64,000 nt of DNA from Bos javanicus (taxonomy: Eukaryota > Chordata > Mammalia > Artiodactyla > Bovidae): positions 76,344,178 to 76,408,177 of the forward strand of contig NC_083875.1 in assembly GCF_032452875.1 (NCBI RefSeq), read 5' to 3'. This document shows, one piece after another, positions 35,401-45,828 of the stretch. The notes beneath the pieces are model-generated. The model was not told the origin of the DNA. It searched no databases and was given only the letters and a program-made list of their open reading frames with translations. Position 1 is the stretch's first letter. Every line of letters starts with the position of its first letter. The position numbers and the translations under genes are program-made.

Positions 35401-37266
35401 CCTACACGGGAAAAAAGACACACTGGTGGAAAACTGAATTTTTCCAATATGAATGGTACCTATTAGTTTATGCTTATGGAAAAGTCTTCTTGTTTAATAG
35501 GATGATAAACATCAAAGTCCTTGAGACATCATCTTGGGAAGTATATAATGATTACAACACTCAAAGTACAAGTAGAAATCCATCACTCATTTAACAATAT
35601 CTGTTGATGACCTACTCTGAACAAATTATAAATAGGTTTGCTGAACCAGTGCAGGAAACTGGATTAATTTATCAATTAAAGCAAACAGATCTGAGAAGAA
35701 TATTTCAACTCACTTTACAAACAACAAAACTGGAGCCCAGAGGAAAAAACTGCTGTTCCTCCTCAATTGGAAGATGAGAGAACCATACCCTAGTTTGCCC
35801 CAAGGCCATACTATGAATAGTTAAAGATTTTCATTTACAACAGAAACCAAAAGTTTTTAATGAAGTGGTATGTGGGTAGTACATTACTGTACTATGCTAA
35901 GAAAAATATAATATTTATATAAAGCCCTTGATACAGTGCTTTTCACATGGTAAATGCTCAATAATGGCAGCTATTACCTCCAGCTGTATGGTCTCTGGAA
36001 GGCTGAGTGCGTGATATCTACCTGGCAACAACTGCTTGACTAAATTGATAATAGAGCCACAGGACTTCTAATCTAATTTAACCTTTTGATTTTCCAGATA
36101 GAAAAAGAGAAATCTCAAAGAGCTAAATGACCCGCAAAGCCAGCCATAGTGAGTGAGTTAGAGCCAAGACCAAACCCTGAATCCCCAGTCGGGCTTCCAT
36201 TACATGTCACAGGTCTGTGACTTAGCTATAAGGTTTTATTCAAACTGTCATAGGAAAGTAATTAAGAACAGAGCTGCTATACCTAACTTTTTTCAATCTT
36301 TTTATTAAAGTCAGCATTGAGCTATGATTTTGATATAAGAATCAGCAAAGCATAATGGCAACACATAGTCTTATGAGTTAAAAACGAAACAACAGTCTTG
36401 GTAATGCAATTCTATCAGGGACACCTGATAAATGGAAAGGCTACCAGAGCAGCTGTTACATGTGCTGAAGGAGACTAAAAGCAGAGTACAAATACAAAAG
36501 AGAAAAGGATTTAAATAAAACGTTTTCCAAAACAAACTGAAAATGTGACAATAGCTGTGGGTCACTAAGAAACTGAGATTATGTCTCTTGGCATATAGCA
36601 ACAACAGAATGGTTTGTTTTAAGCAACACTAACAGAAAGTTCAATAAAAAACACTGGGAGACCAAGACTAAAAGCCACAAGGTAGGAAGAGTTCCAGTAA
36701 ACAACCAAAACGCTCTCCATTTCACACAGAGTGGAAAGATCAACCGTGAACTTTCAGGTCCTTGTGCATTGAGATTAGAATGCCCTCCTAGTTCTATAAA
36801 AATTAATCTCTGTATGGGAGGAAAAACGGGGCAGGGCATAGAGAGAAATTCAATCTATTTGTGGTGACTTAAATTCAACTCAACAAATATTTCCTAAAAA
36901 TCTACTATGTGTGAAATATGCAAGATGCTTGCCTTGCCTTGCCTCAGAGACTTCAGAATTACATGGGAGAAGGGAGAAGAACCGGGTTCACGGAAGTACA
37001 CAAATAACCCAAGGCAGAACAGAAGCGCTCTGAGAGAGGTTCCAGTCAGGGCTATGAGACTCAGAAAAGGTTTCACAGAAGAAGCGGGGAAGTAGAGTAG
37101 GCGAGTGGGTGAATGGCCGACCGGGAGACGTCAACTCCCGGTTTCCTTTACAACTGCCCGCCTCTTCACGCGCTAGGCGGGCGCCCGGCTCACCCTCTCC
37201 GGCGGGGGCAGGCACTAAGGCTCTCGACCAGGCCAACCCGCCTTGATTCTCTTCCGCATTTCTCAC

Positions 37267-37450
37267 CTCGGAGGCTTCCAAACTCCTCCTCGGTCAACCT
37301 TGTCTGAAGACTGAAGACAACGCTGAGAGGAGAGAGCCCCAAGGCGGGCGACCGGAGCCCTCTCTGGTCACAAGCTGGAGCCTGAGGCCAGGCCTCATCC
37401 CCATGGCAACGTCGCCAAGCGCCGGTTCGAACGCCCGCGCCGACGCCCGC
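37267..37450 (-). other. KIF24: Candidate KIF24 non-coding exon 1
   Basis: On the minus strand CTCCGAG|gtgagaaa is a near-consensus splice donor ending at 37267 inside the CpG island. It would join to the acceptor before 13900. The 5' boundary given is a guess. An alternative donor (GAGAGG|gtgagc) lies about 75 nt further downstream in the transcript. Confidence 0.45.
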
Positions 37451-37639
37451 GCTCCGGCAGTCCCACACCGTTCACCAATGAGCATCGAGGGAACTCGTGG
37501 ACATGAACCGCCTTCTCTTCTAGAAGGCCAATCAGGAGCCCGATGAAACAGTGGGCGTAACTCTCAATTTCCGTCCTTCAACCAATCGGTCCACTGAAAT
37601 GAAAATCTCGCGATGTTCTAAGTGAGAGAAACGCACCTT

Positions 37640-37764
37640 TGAGGCGGGTCCAGGATCCTTCCGCCCCGAGCTGTTGGTCTCCCAAAGCGCAACCCAGCTC
37701 TTGGGATTGGTCGACGGACTGCCAGTTTTCGCCGAGGTCCGCCTTTTGCCTCCTTCTACTTGTG
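37640..37764 (+). other. NUDT2: Candidate NUDT2 non-coding exon 1
   Basis: ACTTGTG|gtgagt at 37764/37765 is a strong donor at the right edge of the CpG island. It would splice to the acceptor before 45695. The 5' end is a guess; other donors and additional 5' UTR exons are possible. Confidence 0.45.
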
Positions 37765-38369
37765 GTGAGTAGCCTTACAGAGGGATTAGTGGGTTTAGTT
37801 CTCCGCGGAGAAACTGAGGCTCGAAGCAATGAGAGTCTGCAGCTGACTAACCTCCGGTCGCTGTAGGGTCAGGAGTGAACTTGCCCTTCTCCAGCTGGCT
37901 GTGGGGCGCGGGCAGGCCAGACTCCAGCCGCTGCAGAGAGAAGGCAGGGGCCCTCTGGGGACCCCGCGAGCCTTGTTTGTCCCCAGACGAGTGGTGATCG
38001 GGGAGGTCGTCGGAAACCCAGAGTACCGGGTGTGGGGCCCAGCGACCCGAGCGCCATACCTTCCCTTCCTTGGGCCTCAGTTTTAACTTTGTTATTACTA
38101 TTTAAACCCTGCCTACTTTCCAAGAGAGGTTTTATATTTTCTAATTACTTCCTTTATTGAATGGATACTATCGTGACAGTTACAACAGAAGTAAAGAAAG
38201 TCACAGGAGAGTCCTACTACCTAAAAACTTTTTTTCTTGGGGCCTAGTTTGGACCTTATGTATCTATTATATCTCTTAAGGGGGAAAATAAATAAATATA
38301 TGAATGACATTAAATAAGTTGAATGCAATCAAATAGCCAAATGTAGCTGGTGTACAGTCCAGGATGAGA

Positions 38370-38580
38370 GCACTGATGTTAGGGGTCGGGCAGATCTGCT
38401 TTTGAGTCTCTACCCAGACTCATCTCTGAGCTGTAATTTTCTTTTTCCTCTTCTGAAAACGGGGAGTAATGCCTCATGGGGTTGTTGTGAAAATTAAGTG
38501 AAATAATGAAGGTAAAGCACTTGGCAAAATGCCTGACAAGTAGTAACTCTTCCGAAAGTGGTAGCTATTATCTTCATACT
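38370..38580 (+). repeat. MIR-like SINE
   Basis: Forward MIR pattern (cctcatggggttgttgtga, gcacttggcaaaatgcctg). Confidence 0.7.
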
Positions 38581-39186
38581 AGAAATAAGAAAATATATTA
38601 GCCAATGGAATCAGTAGATGTACTGTAATTGAGTGCCCAATTTAGTTCAAAACTTGTCAGTTAAATAAATAATGATTAAGGAAACAATCCATTCTTCAAA
38701 AGAGTGAAATTTCTTCCTAGTAGCTATATTAAAATATCTTGTGGGGCTGTCAGGGATGTACATGGTGTGATGAACAGTGTGTTCACAGACAGTTTTGCAG
38801 AAAATATGAAAAGTAATTTTTTTATTCAACTGTTAATGAAAGCTAAGAGCATGCCATTAAAACATAACAGAGAAGCTTTCTGATGATGTTTTATACAGGG
38901 GTTAAGTATGACATATATTTAGTACTTTTGATATGTCAGACCCTACATATACATTATTTATTTTAATCTACAACAACTGTTAATAGTAGGTTGGTATTTC
39001 CTTATTTGGAAAATGAGGCGTAGAGAAGTGTGTTGCTCAAAATAACATGCTGTTGAATTAGGGAGCTAAGTCTCACTGCAAAGCCAGCCATACTTTTCTG
39101 TGTTGTGCGTTCTGTTTTTGATTGAGAAAGGATGAAAATACTTGGAATACAAGCAGTCTTTACTGTCTGAGCTGCCAGGGAAGCCT

Positions 39187-39402
39187 TCCAGGTGATGCTG
39201 ATGGTAAAGAACTCTCCTGCCAATGCAGGAGACATAAGAGAAAGGGGTTCAATCCCAGGATTGGGAAGATCCCCTGGAGGAGGAAATAACAATCCACTCC
39301 AGTATTCTTGCCTGCAGAATCCCATGGACAGAGGAGCCTGGAGAGCTACAGTCCATAGGGTCACAAAGAGTCAGACACGACTGAAGCGACTTAGCAAGCA
39401 AG
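39187..39402 (+). mobile_element. Bov-tA SINE
   Basis: Forward copy from tccaggtgatgctgatgg to gaagcgacttagcaagcaag. Preceded at 39160-39186 by a reverse tRNA-head scrap (gagctgccagggaagcc), making a head-to-head pair. Confidence 0.88.
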
Positions 39403-40671
39403 CAAACTCCTAGTCATCCTTTAAAAACCTTATGGAGTACCCCTTGACCTAAAGATAATCATTCTTTGCTGTCTTTACATCTCACACATACCTTTGTGAT
39501 GCACAAAACACATCTGGTGACTTGTCTGTTTAAATATCTTCCACTTTCACTAGTATTCAGCTTCCTGTCTACTCTTCAGTCCTGCCACACTGCTTGTCGA
39601 ATGGGACACACTCAACAGACATTAGATGAGAGAATGAATCCTTTCAGGCTGTAGTGTTAGAATTCCCCATGTTTGCTTTCCAGAATTGTACAGCAGATGG
39701 CACTAATAGGCCACTTAACAGTTCTCCTTCACCAGAAATGATTTTTGTCCGAACGTTGTCTGACTTTGACTTCATCCTTGAAGCCAGTATTCATGTCATT
39801 ACAGGTGAAATCTCCCATTTCCTCCCTCAGCCAAACAGCAAAGATAGCAAGATGACTCAGCAGCTTAGTCTCTGAAACAGTGGCAGATGTCCAGGTAAAG
39901 GTGAGGTTGAAGGAACATTTTCTTTGTCTCAACTCATCAGTTTCTGGTAGTTGGGGGTTTTTCTTTTCTTTCTTTTTTAGTTTTATCTTTTTGTTGATGT
40001 TATTGCTTTATTCAAGGATGGGAGCCTTATTTCTGTTCACTTCTTCTAAAGGGAAGAAGGGACTAGGAGAATTGGAGAAGAGACCATTATGATGTGGGAT
40101 GTGAAGAGAAGCTGAGCAGTCACATAGCTAGCTGCTTGTAGGCAGGCAGAGTTGACCTTCTTCCTCATAGTGGAGTAGCCTGGGCAAATTTCCTGGACAC
40201 TAGTGCCCCAAGTTAGTTACTTGTGTGCTTGTCCAAGGCTGGCATCAAGCTTGTCCCCAATACTTGGTGCTTGAGAACCCTCAGGCTACTGGGTATGGTT
40301 TTGAACGTGTGGTTATAGGCTCCAGCTTCCCAGGAAAAAAAAAAAGCAGAGGCATAAAAAACCTTTATCAGAGAGACAAAGTTTAGGGGCATCAGACTAC
40401 ACTTTACCCCTCCAGGGTTGTCTTTGGGCAACAGGATCTTCATCTATGTCAGCCTCCAACTAAAACTTCTGTGAATAGGATTCCAGTTAGACATCTTTAA
40501 AATCCTCCATATGAATGTAGATCAAAGTGTGGGAATTTTGGGACTGGAAGCGATTTAATAAATCATTTTCGTATCCTCTCTCAGGGCCACTTGTGCCCTA
40601 AGCCCTGCTCTTTCGCGGTAAGCAAAGTTGTATAATGGAAAAAAATACAAACTTTGGAGTTAGACTTGATT

Positions 40672-40880
40672 CCCTGGTATCTCTGATGGTCAAGATTCTG
40701 CCTGCAATGCAAGAGACCCAAGTTAGATCCCTGAGTTGGGAAGATCCCCTGGAGAAGGGAATGGGTACCCACTCCAGTATTCTTGCCTGGAGAATTCTGT
40801 GGACAGAGGAGCGTGGAGGGCTACAGTCCATGAGGTTGCAAAGAGTCAGATACCACTGAGTGACTAATACTTTCACTTTT
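40672..40880 (+). mobile_element. Bov-tA SINE
   Basis: Forward copy from ccctggtatctctgatggt to gagtgactaatactttcac, with a decayed duplication around acttgattc/acttagattc. Confidence 0.88.
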
Positions 40881-40884
40881 CACT

Positions 40885-41055
40885 TTTACTTAGATTCAAA
40901 TCTCAGCATTCACAGACCAGTTATGCGTTTGGGGAAGTATTTTAAACATTTTGAATCTGAATTTCCTTATCTTAAACTGGAGGTAACAATGCTTATTGTG
41001 AAGAGTTGTCTTGAGCATTATAAAAGATAAAAAACCTTGCATGGGGTAGATTCTT
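40885..41055 (+). repeat. MIR-like SINE
   Basis: Forward, diverged MIR pattern immediately after the Bov-tA (cttatcttaaactggaggtaac). Confidence 0.5.
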
Positions 41056-43494
41056 AATTGATAACATGGTGGGATGAAATACTGTTTCTGCTAGAGGGAT
41101 TTTAGACTATGAGGAACAGGTTGCAGGAGGATTCGGAGAGCTCTTTCTAAAGGTATATTTGTGACGGCTCCTGTGGTTGAGCTGTGCTTGCAATAGCACT
41201 CTGATTAATTTGATGAAAATATTGGACCACAACACATCAGTATAGACATTTACCTGTGAATTATTTTTTGGCACCTAAGTCCTCAACCTCCTAGGTGGTG
41301 AGGGAATTGTATCTACAGAGAAAGCCAAGAGCGCTTTTCCTTAGCTTCTGGAACCTTCTGATGACATTGAGGGGGTTTTGTTCAGGGTTTTTTAAACCAC
41401 CTAAGGCACTTTGCCACTTTGCTGAAGTGTGAATTGCCTGCTGTCAGCCTGGAGTTCTCACCTCCGCAATCTGGCTGCAGGCATATTTGCATATTAGATG
41501 GTGTGTTCTTTAACCCCCTGAGGTTTGAATCCACTCAGAGTTTGTGTGCCGGGTGAGTATGTGTATGTGTATCTGTAAGAGAGTGAGAGAGAGAGAGAGG
41601 AAGAAAGAAATCTGGATACTTTAAAACCCCAGGACAGTTTCAGCTCCATGGTCTCCAGAAAAACAGAAAACCTCCAACAATAGCTCCATTGACTTTTATG
41701 TAAATGGCACTCTTCAGGAAAACACTGGGCTATTTCCCAAAGTCCCAGAATATAACCTGAGCATTTGTTTGAGTGGGAGGTGGGGAGACAGTTCTGTGGA
41801 GTCGATGAACATCTGTTGAGAGCTGCTGTGCGGGGTCCCAGGAGACAGCTCACAGTCTGGCTCTTACCTGCCAGAGGTGCAGAGATTTACCACACTAGGT
41901 GTATGTGCGTGTGATGGCTTTGTACCATGTCCATGTAGCTAAGCTGGAACTGAGTTTCCCAGGAGTCCCTTCCTGTATAGTTCCAGGTTAGGGCTGACCT
42001 CAGGAGAATTTTGTGCAAGATTTGGAAGGCTGAAGTGAAGTAGCAGCCAGTCCACTGTGAAGAACAGAGCAGGATCCTGGGCATGGTGGCAGGACATACC
42101 TCTGGACACTCTGATCTGCTGGCTCACTTTAGGGTGCAGGACAGCACCCAGGCCCGCAGCTCCCCAACTCCTGCTGCATCGCCTCCTTCAGCTGTTCTGA
42201 GTCCCGGGTTGGGTGTACGCTCAGCTCTGTGGCAAAGGGCTCCAGCTTCTGCAAGTCACCCGAGTCATTGAGCTTGGAGACAGTGGACAGAAGTCGATTT
42301 GTTCTCACAGGTTCCAGTTTTCCTTGCTGTCTTCCACTTCACAGTCAGCTTTCCTTTCCAACTTCTGGCATCACCAGCTTACAGAGACTTCAGGCCTAAC
42401 ACCAGATGCGGAGGTGACAGAGGTACATGGGTTTCTCCGTCAACTTCTTGATTGGACAAGGTCTATTCCCTACCCTGAATTCTTATAGTATTCTGTTTCT
42501 CTTATCAAACATGACAGTAGTAGATTATTCAGGCCGTGTTAAAGGCCCAGAAGATGGAGGGATTAGAAGCCAGAAGGCTTCACAGAAGAGGTGACATCTG
42601 AGTTGTTGCTGAAATGATAAGGAGATAGTTGCATGGATGGGGAAGGAAGGAGAAATTGTAGAGTTCAGCTGGCTCAAGCCAAGTGATTGGAGGGTGAACA
42701 GGGTACCTTTCTGTCCTCTCTGGGTACAGAGCACAGGTAGAAAGTGAACATCTGTCTGATCCTGGCTCTTGATCCTAGCTCTTCTGGTCTGGCTGTTAGC
42801 TGTGGTCACCACTGAATACAGGTATCTATTGAGATACAGTTTTCCTAGGGTGCACCCTTGTCACTAACCTAAGCCTCCTCCCCATAGGACAGTACTGGCC
42901 TGCTGCCCTCTCCCCAGTGGTGCCACATGGCCACTGCAGGCTTGTCTCTCTTGGCCCCCATGGAGGCATCTTTGTTTTCTCACGCAGTGTTGGTGACAGC
43001 AGTGGTGTGAAATCATGCCCAGGGGCTTCCTGTCCTAGGCAGGGCACTGTGCCCTCTAGCCTTGGATCCCTAAGCTTGTCCCAGCACCCATCTCATGGGA
43101 CTCTACTTGAAGCAGGGGCAAGGTACCCTACACCTGTAACTTGCTGATGCTTTCTGAGCATCACGATGGGAAGGCCTGGGATCAGGTACCTATTCTTACC
43201 TAAACCTGTAACCAGTAATTTGAAATCTTTCTTCACTAGTTCTTTGGTGACAGGGTTCCTTCTGGCTTCCAGAATAAAGTCCTCAGCATGTATTTATTCC
43301 CTTGGAGACCAGGGAGCAGAACACCACATTTAATAAAAGCCCTGATACTGGTTTATATATGAATTTTAAACTCAGAAGGATCCACACTTTACATACTGTT
43401 ATGGGCCACTCTTTTTGTACTTAGTGTGTCTGAAAATCTTTACAAGCAGCACATTTGTCTCTACCTCATTTTTTAAAAAACACATTTTAATTCT

Positions 43495-43696
43495 TATTTA
43501 TTTTGGCTGCATTGGGTCTTCATTGTGGTTCAGGGGTTCTCTTGTTAAGGAGCACAGACTCCACTGAGCTCAGGCCTAGTGGTCATGGCACATGCACTTG
43601 GTTGCCCCATAGCACATGGGATCTTAGTTTCCCAACCAGGGATTGAACCCTGCCTTGGAAGGCAGATTCTTAACCACTGGACCACCAGGGAAGCTC
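43495..43696 (-). repeat. CHR-type tRNA SINE
   Basis: Reverse copy: tatttattttggctgcattgg to ggaccaccagggaagctc. Confidence 0.85.
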
Positions 43697-43889
43697 ATCT
43701 TGACTGAGCAGCACCAAGGGGCCCATGGAGATCATCAGCTCCTATTCCAGCCACTCCTCTCAGCGTCAGTTGTGGCACCCAGGAGCACCAGCTTCTTCTC
43801 TGGCACTGGAATCCTGCAGATGAGGCCCTGCAGCTCGGGCCTCTCCCTGCCTGGGCCAGTCTCTCAGACCTCAACTGCACTTTAGGCCC

Positions 43890-44285
43890 CTGGTTTTCTT
43901 TCAGTTCTGCCATCTCACCTGGGAACCTTTGTCCGTGCCGTTCCCTCCACCTGGAACACACTTTCCTCCTTCCCTTGCCGGTTTACCTTTTACTCATCCT
44001 TTACTTCTCTGCTCAAATACGTTTCTTTCAGGAAGCATTCCTTATTGCTTCTCGGCCTTTTGGCTAAGATCAAGTGTAGGAAGCATACCTTGATCCCTCA
44101 GGCAAGGTCAAGTTTCCAATCATACATTTTCCCTTTGGAACACAGAGCTTATTGACAAATGTTTTAAAATTTGCTTAACTATTTGTTTAAAGTCTTCGTC
44201 TCCTACTAGACTATAAACTATATTCTATATTCATGCGAGGGCAAAGGCCAAGCATAGTATGTGCTCCATAAATATTTGCTGCAGG
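43890..44285 (+). repeat. L2-type LINE relic
   Basis: L2 phrases: tgccgttccctccacctgg, tctgctcaaatac, tccataaatatttgctg. Interrupted by the U2-derived insertion at 44044-44077. Confidence 0.65.
44044..44079 (+). pseudogene. 3'-truncated U2 snRNA retropseudogene
   Basis: 36 nt match the 5' end of U2 snRNA (ATTGCTTCTCGGCC...AAGTGTAG; U2 has ATCGCTTC), then stop abruptly. Near-identical 14-mers AGGAAGCATTCCTT (44030-44043) and AGGAAGCATACCTT (44078-44091) flank it as a target-site duplication; the last two bases of the match may belong to the second copy. It has no promoter and no Sm site, so it is not functional. Confidence 0.88.
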
Positions 44286-44353
44286 AACAAATGCCACAAG
44301 TTTTTCTTTAGCAGAGCCTTACTGAAAGGATCTTCCATGTTTTTTGTTTTTTG

Positions 44354-44466
44354 GTGTGTCTGTGTGTGTGTGTGTTTGGCTGCACGCATGGCATGCAGGA
44401 TCTTAGTTCCACACCCCCTGCAGTGGAATCTCAGAGTCTTAAAGGCTGGACCACCAGGGAAGTCCC
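44354..44466 (-). repeat. tRNA-type SINE with (GT)n
   Basis: A GT run (about 44355-44379) followed by ttggctgcacgcatggcatg and, at the head, accaccagggaagtccc. Confidence 0.8.
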
Positions 44467-44694
44467 TCCTGTCTTTTGTTGTTGACATTTTTTCCTGCAG
44501 TGGAAAGAAGACTAAATGGAAAAGACTAAAAAAGTCTGTTGTTATTGTATGGCTGATTATAAAGTTAATGTTCTCTGTAAATTTCCAAATAATATAGATA
44601 TATATGGAGCAGAAAATGAAAGTTTCCCCGTAATCTCATCCTCCAGAAAACAGTATTAATGATGTGTATCCTCTTCCAGTCATTTTTCTGTGCA

Positions 44695-44930
44695 TATTGA
44701 AGTCTACTGAGTGCTTATTAATCAGCAGGCACTGTTCTAAACCATTTGACAAAGTTAAGTCATGTAATCCTCACAGCAACCCTTTATAGGAGAGCTATCA
44801 TTATCCTGTCTTAAGCTGAGGAAACTGAGCTTTAGGAGCTCATCACATGGTGAATGAGTGGCAGAGCCCAAACTTGAACCCAGACTCCAGGTTCATACTC
44901 TTGACCACTCTGCTAGTTCGCCTCTGATGG
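44695..44930 (-). repeat. MIR-like SINE
   Basis: Reverse MIR: gaggaaactgagctttagg, agtggcagagcccaaac. Confidence 0.7.
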
Positions 44931-45184
44931 GATGGGAAGGAGACTTTCTACCATGGCTGCCCCTTTATATTTTGAATTTTGGACCATGTGAATGTATCAC
45001 ATTCCAAAACATAAAAGACTGAAAAAAATCAGTAACAAATTTTTAGAACACTAAGCCACCATTCCTAAGTGACTCTTCTAAGCCATCAGAAACCACATTG
45101 TTTCCCAGAGAACGCTAATCAATACTCTGTGATGGCCTATATGGGAAAGAATCTAAAATGGAGTGGGTATAGGTATAATGATTC

Positions 45185-45250
45185 ATTCTGCTGTACAGCA
45201 GAAACTAACCAACATTGTAAATCAACTATACCCCAAAATAAATAAATGAT
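45185..45250 (+). repeat. L1 3'-end scrap
   Basis: ctgctgtacagcagaaactaa and caactataccccaaaataaa. Confidence 0.55.
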
Positions 45251-45701
45251 AGAAGTTAAAAAATACAAAGAAACCATACTTTGGGGTCTCTTTGCTCCAG
45301 AGTCTCAAGCTGGAGGCTGAGGGAAATGGGATTGTGGATTTGATGATGACATTGTACTGCATCTCTCCCATTCCCAGCATCTCTCCAGTTTTGCTGAGTT
45401 TGCACCTGAGGATCTCCCATCTCTACATACACACATGGGCCCTGCTCCAGCAGGGAGACCCGGAAGAACTGGGACAGATCCACACTACCAGCTAGAGGCC
45501 GGGGGCTGCAGTTAGACACAAAGGCCTGTCTCTGACTCCTGGCTTCCCCGCATTGGTCCTCAGCATGTAGGTGATGAGGTCACTGTTAGCTGGTCTGTGT
45601 GACTCCCCAGCACCAGAGTGCTGCCCCGCTCCGGCCTCCTCAGCATGGATCTTCCTGTTTTGTGTAACTTGGCACATCTTTGTTATGCCTTCAGATAGAC
45701 C

Positions 45702-45828
45702 ATGGCCCTGAGAGCATGTGGCTTGATCATCTTCCGAAGACGCCTCATCCCCAAGGTGGACAACACTGCCATTGAGTTTCTACTGCTACAAGCATCAGAT
45801 GGCATTCATCACTGGACTCCTCCCAAAG
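45702..45828 (+). CDS. NUDT2: NUDT2 coding exon 1 (Ap4A hydrolase, N-terminal part)
   Basis: Residues 1-42 (MALRACGLIIFRR...HHWTPPK) plus one base of bis(5'-nucleosyl)-tetraphosphatase, which splits Ap4A asymmetrically to ATP and AMP in the cytosol and nucleus. The exon begins at 45695 after the acceptor tatgccttcag, so only seven bases of 5' UTR precede the ATG here (gaccATGG, a good initiation context). It ends CCCAAAG|gtgaga. The sequence is the first strand-strand-loop of the Nudix fold and leads directly into the Nudix box in the next exon. The match to mammalian NUDT2 is nearly residue for residue. Confidence 0.97.

Larger units (their letters stand above)
13901..37266 (-). other. KIF24: KIF24 intron 1 (5' UTR intron, inferred)
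   Basis: About 23 kb between the acceptor of the ATG exon and the inferred non-coding first exon in the CpG-rich promoter. It carries three large BovB copies, two BOV-A2 insertions, several Bov-tA and CHR-type SINEs, L1M and L2 pieces and an LTR-like block. Parts without recognisable content include 13905-15000, 22260-23100, 28520-29640, 30420-31010, 31370-32040, 32810-33480 and 35400-37080. Confidence 0.7.
37090..37770. promoter_or_regulatory. KIF24/NUDT2 bidirectional CpG promoter
   Basis: GC- and CpG-rich island in otherwise AT-rich DNA, lying between KIF24 (minus) and NUDT2 (plus). CCAAT boxes occur at 37475-37479, 37528-37532 and 37582-37586, with an inverted one (ATTGG) at 37706-37710. 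The palindrome TCTCGCGA at 37606-37613 is a known core motif of TATA-less, often divergent promoters. No TATA box is evident. GTTGCCATGG on the minus strand (37401-37410) resembles an RFX X-box half-site. The head-to-head arrangement agrees with the known human locus; exact start sites are not visible. Confidence 0.8.
37765..45694 (+). other. NUDT2: NUDT2 5' UTR intron (inferred)
   Basis: 7.9-kb intron between the inferred first exon and the ATG exon. It contains MIR-like, Bov-tA, CHR-type and L2 repeats and a truncated U2 copy. I see nothing recognisable in 38590-39130, 39410-40660, 41060-43480 (apart from a GA-rich run at about 41577-41601) or 44930-45180. Confidence 0.65.

Noticed and set aside
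45256..45519. Possible extra 5' exon of NUDT2 or antisense gene near 45.3 kb
   Set aside because: Short open frames on both strands but no convincing splice pair or protein similarity.
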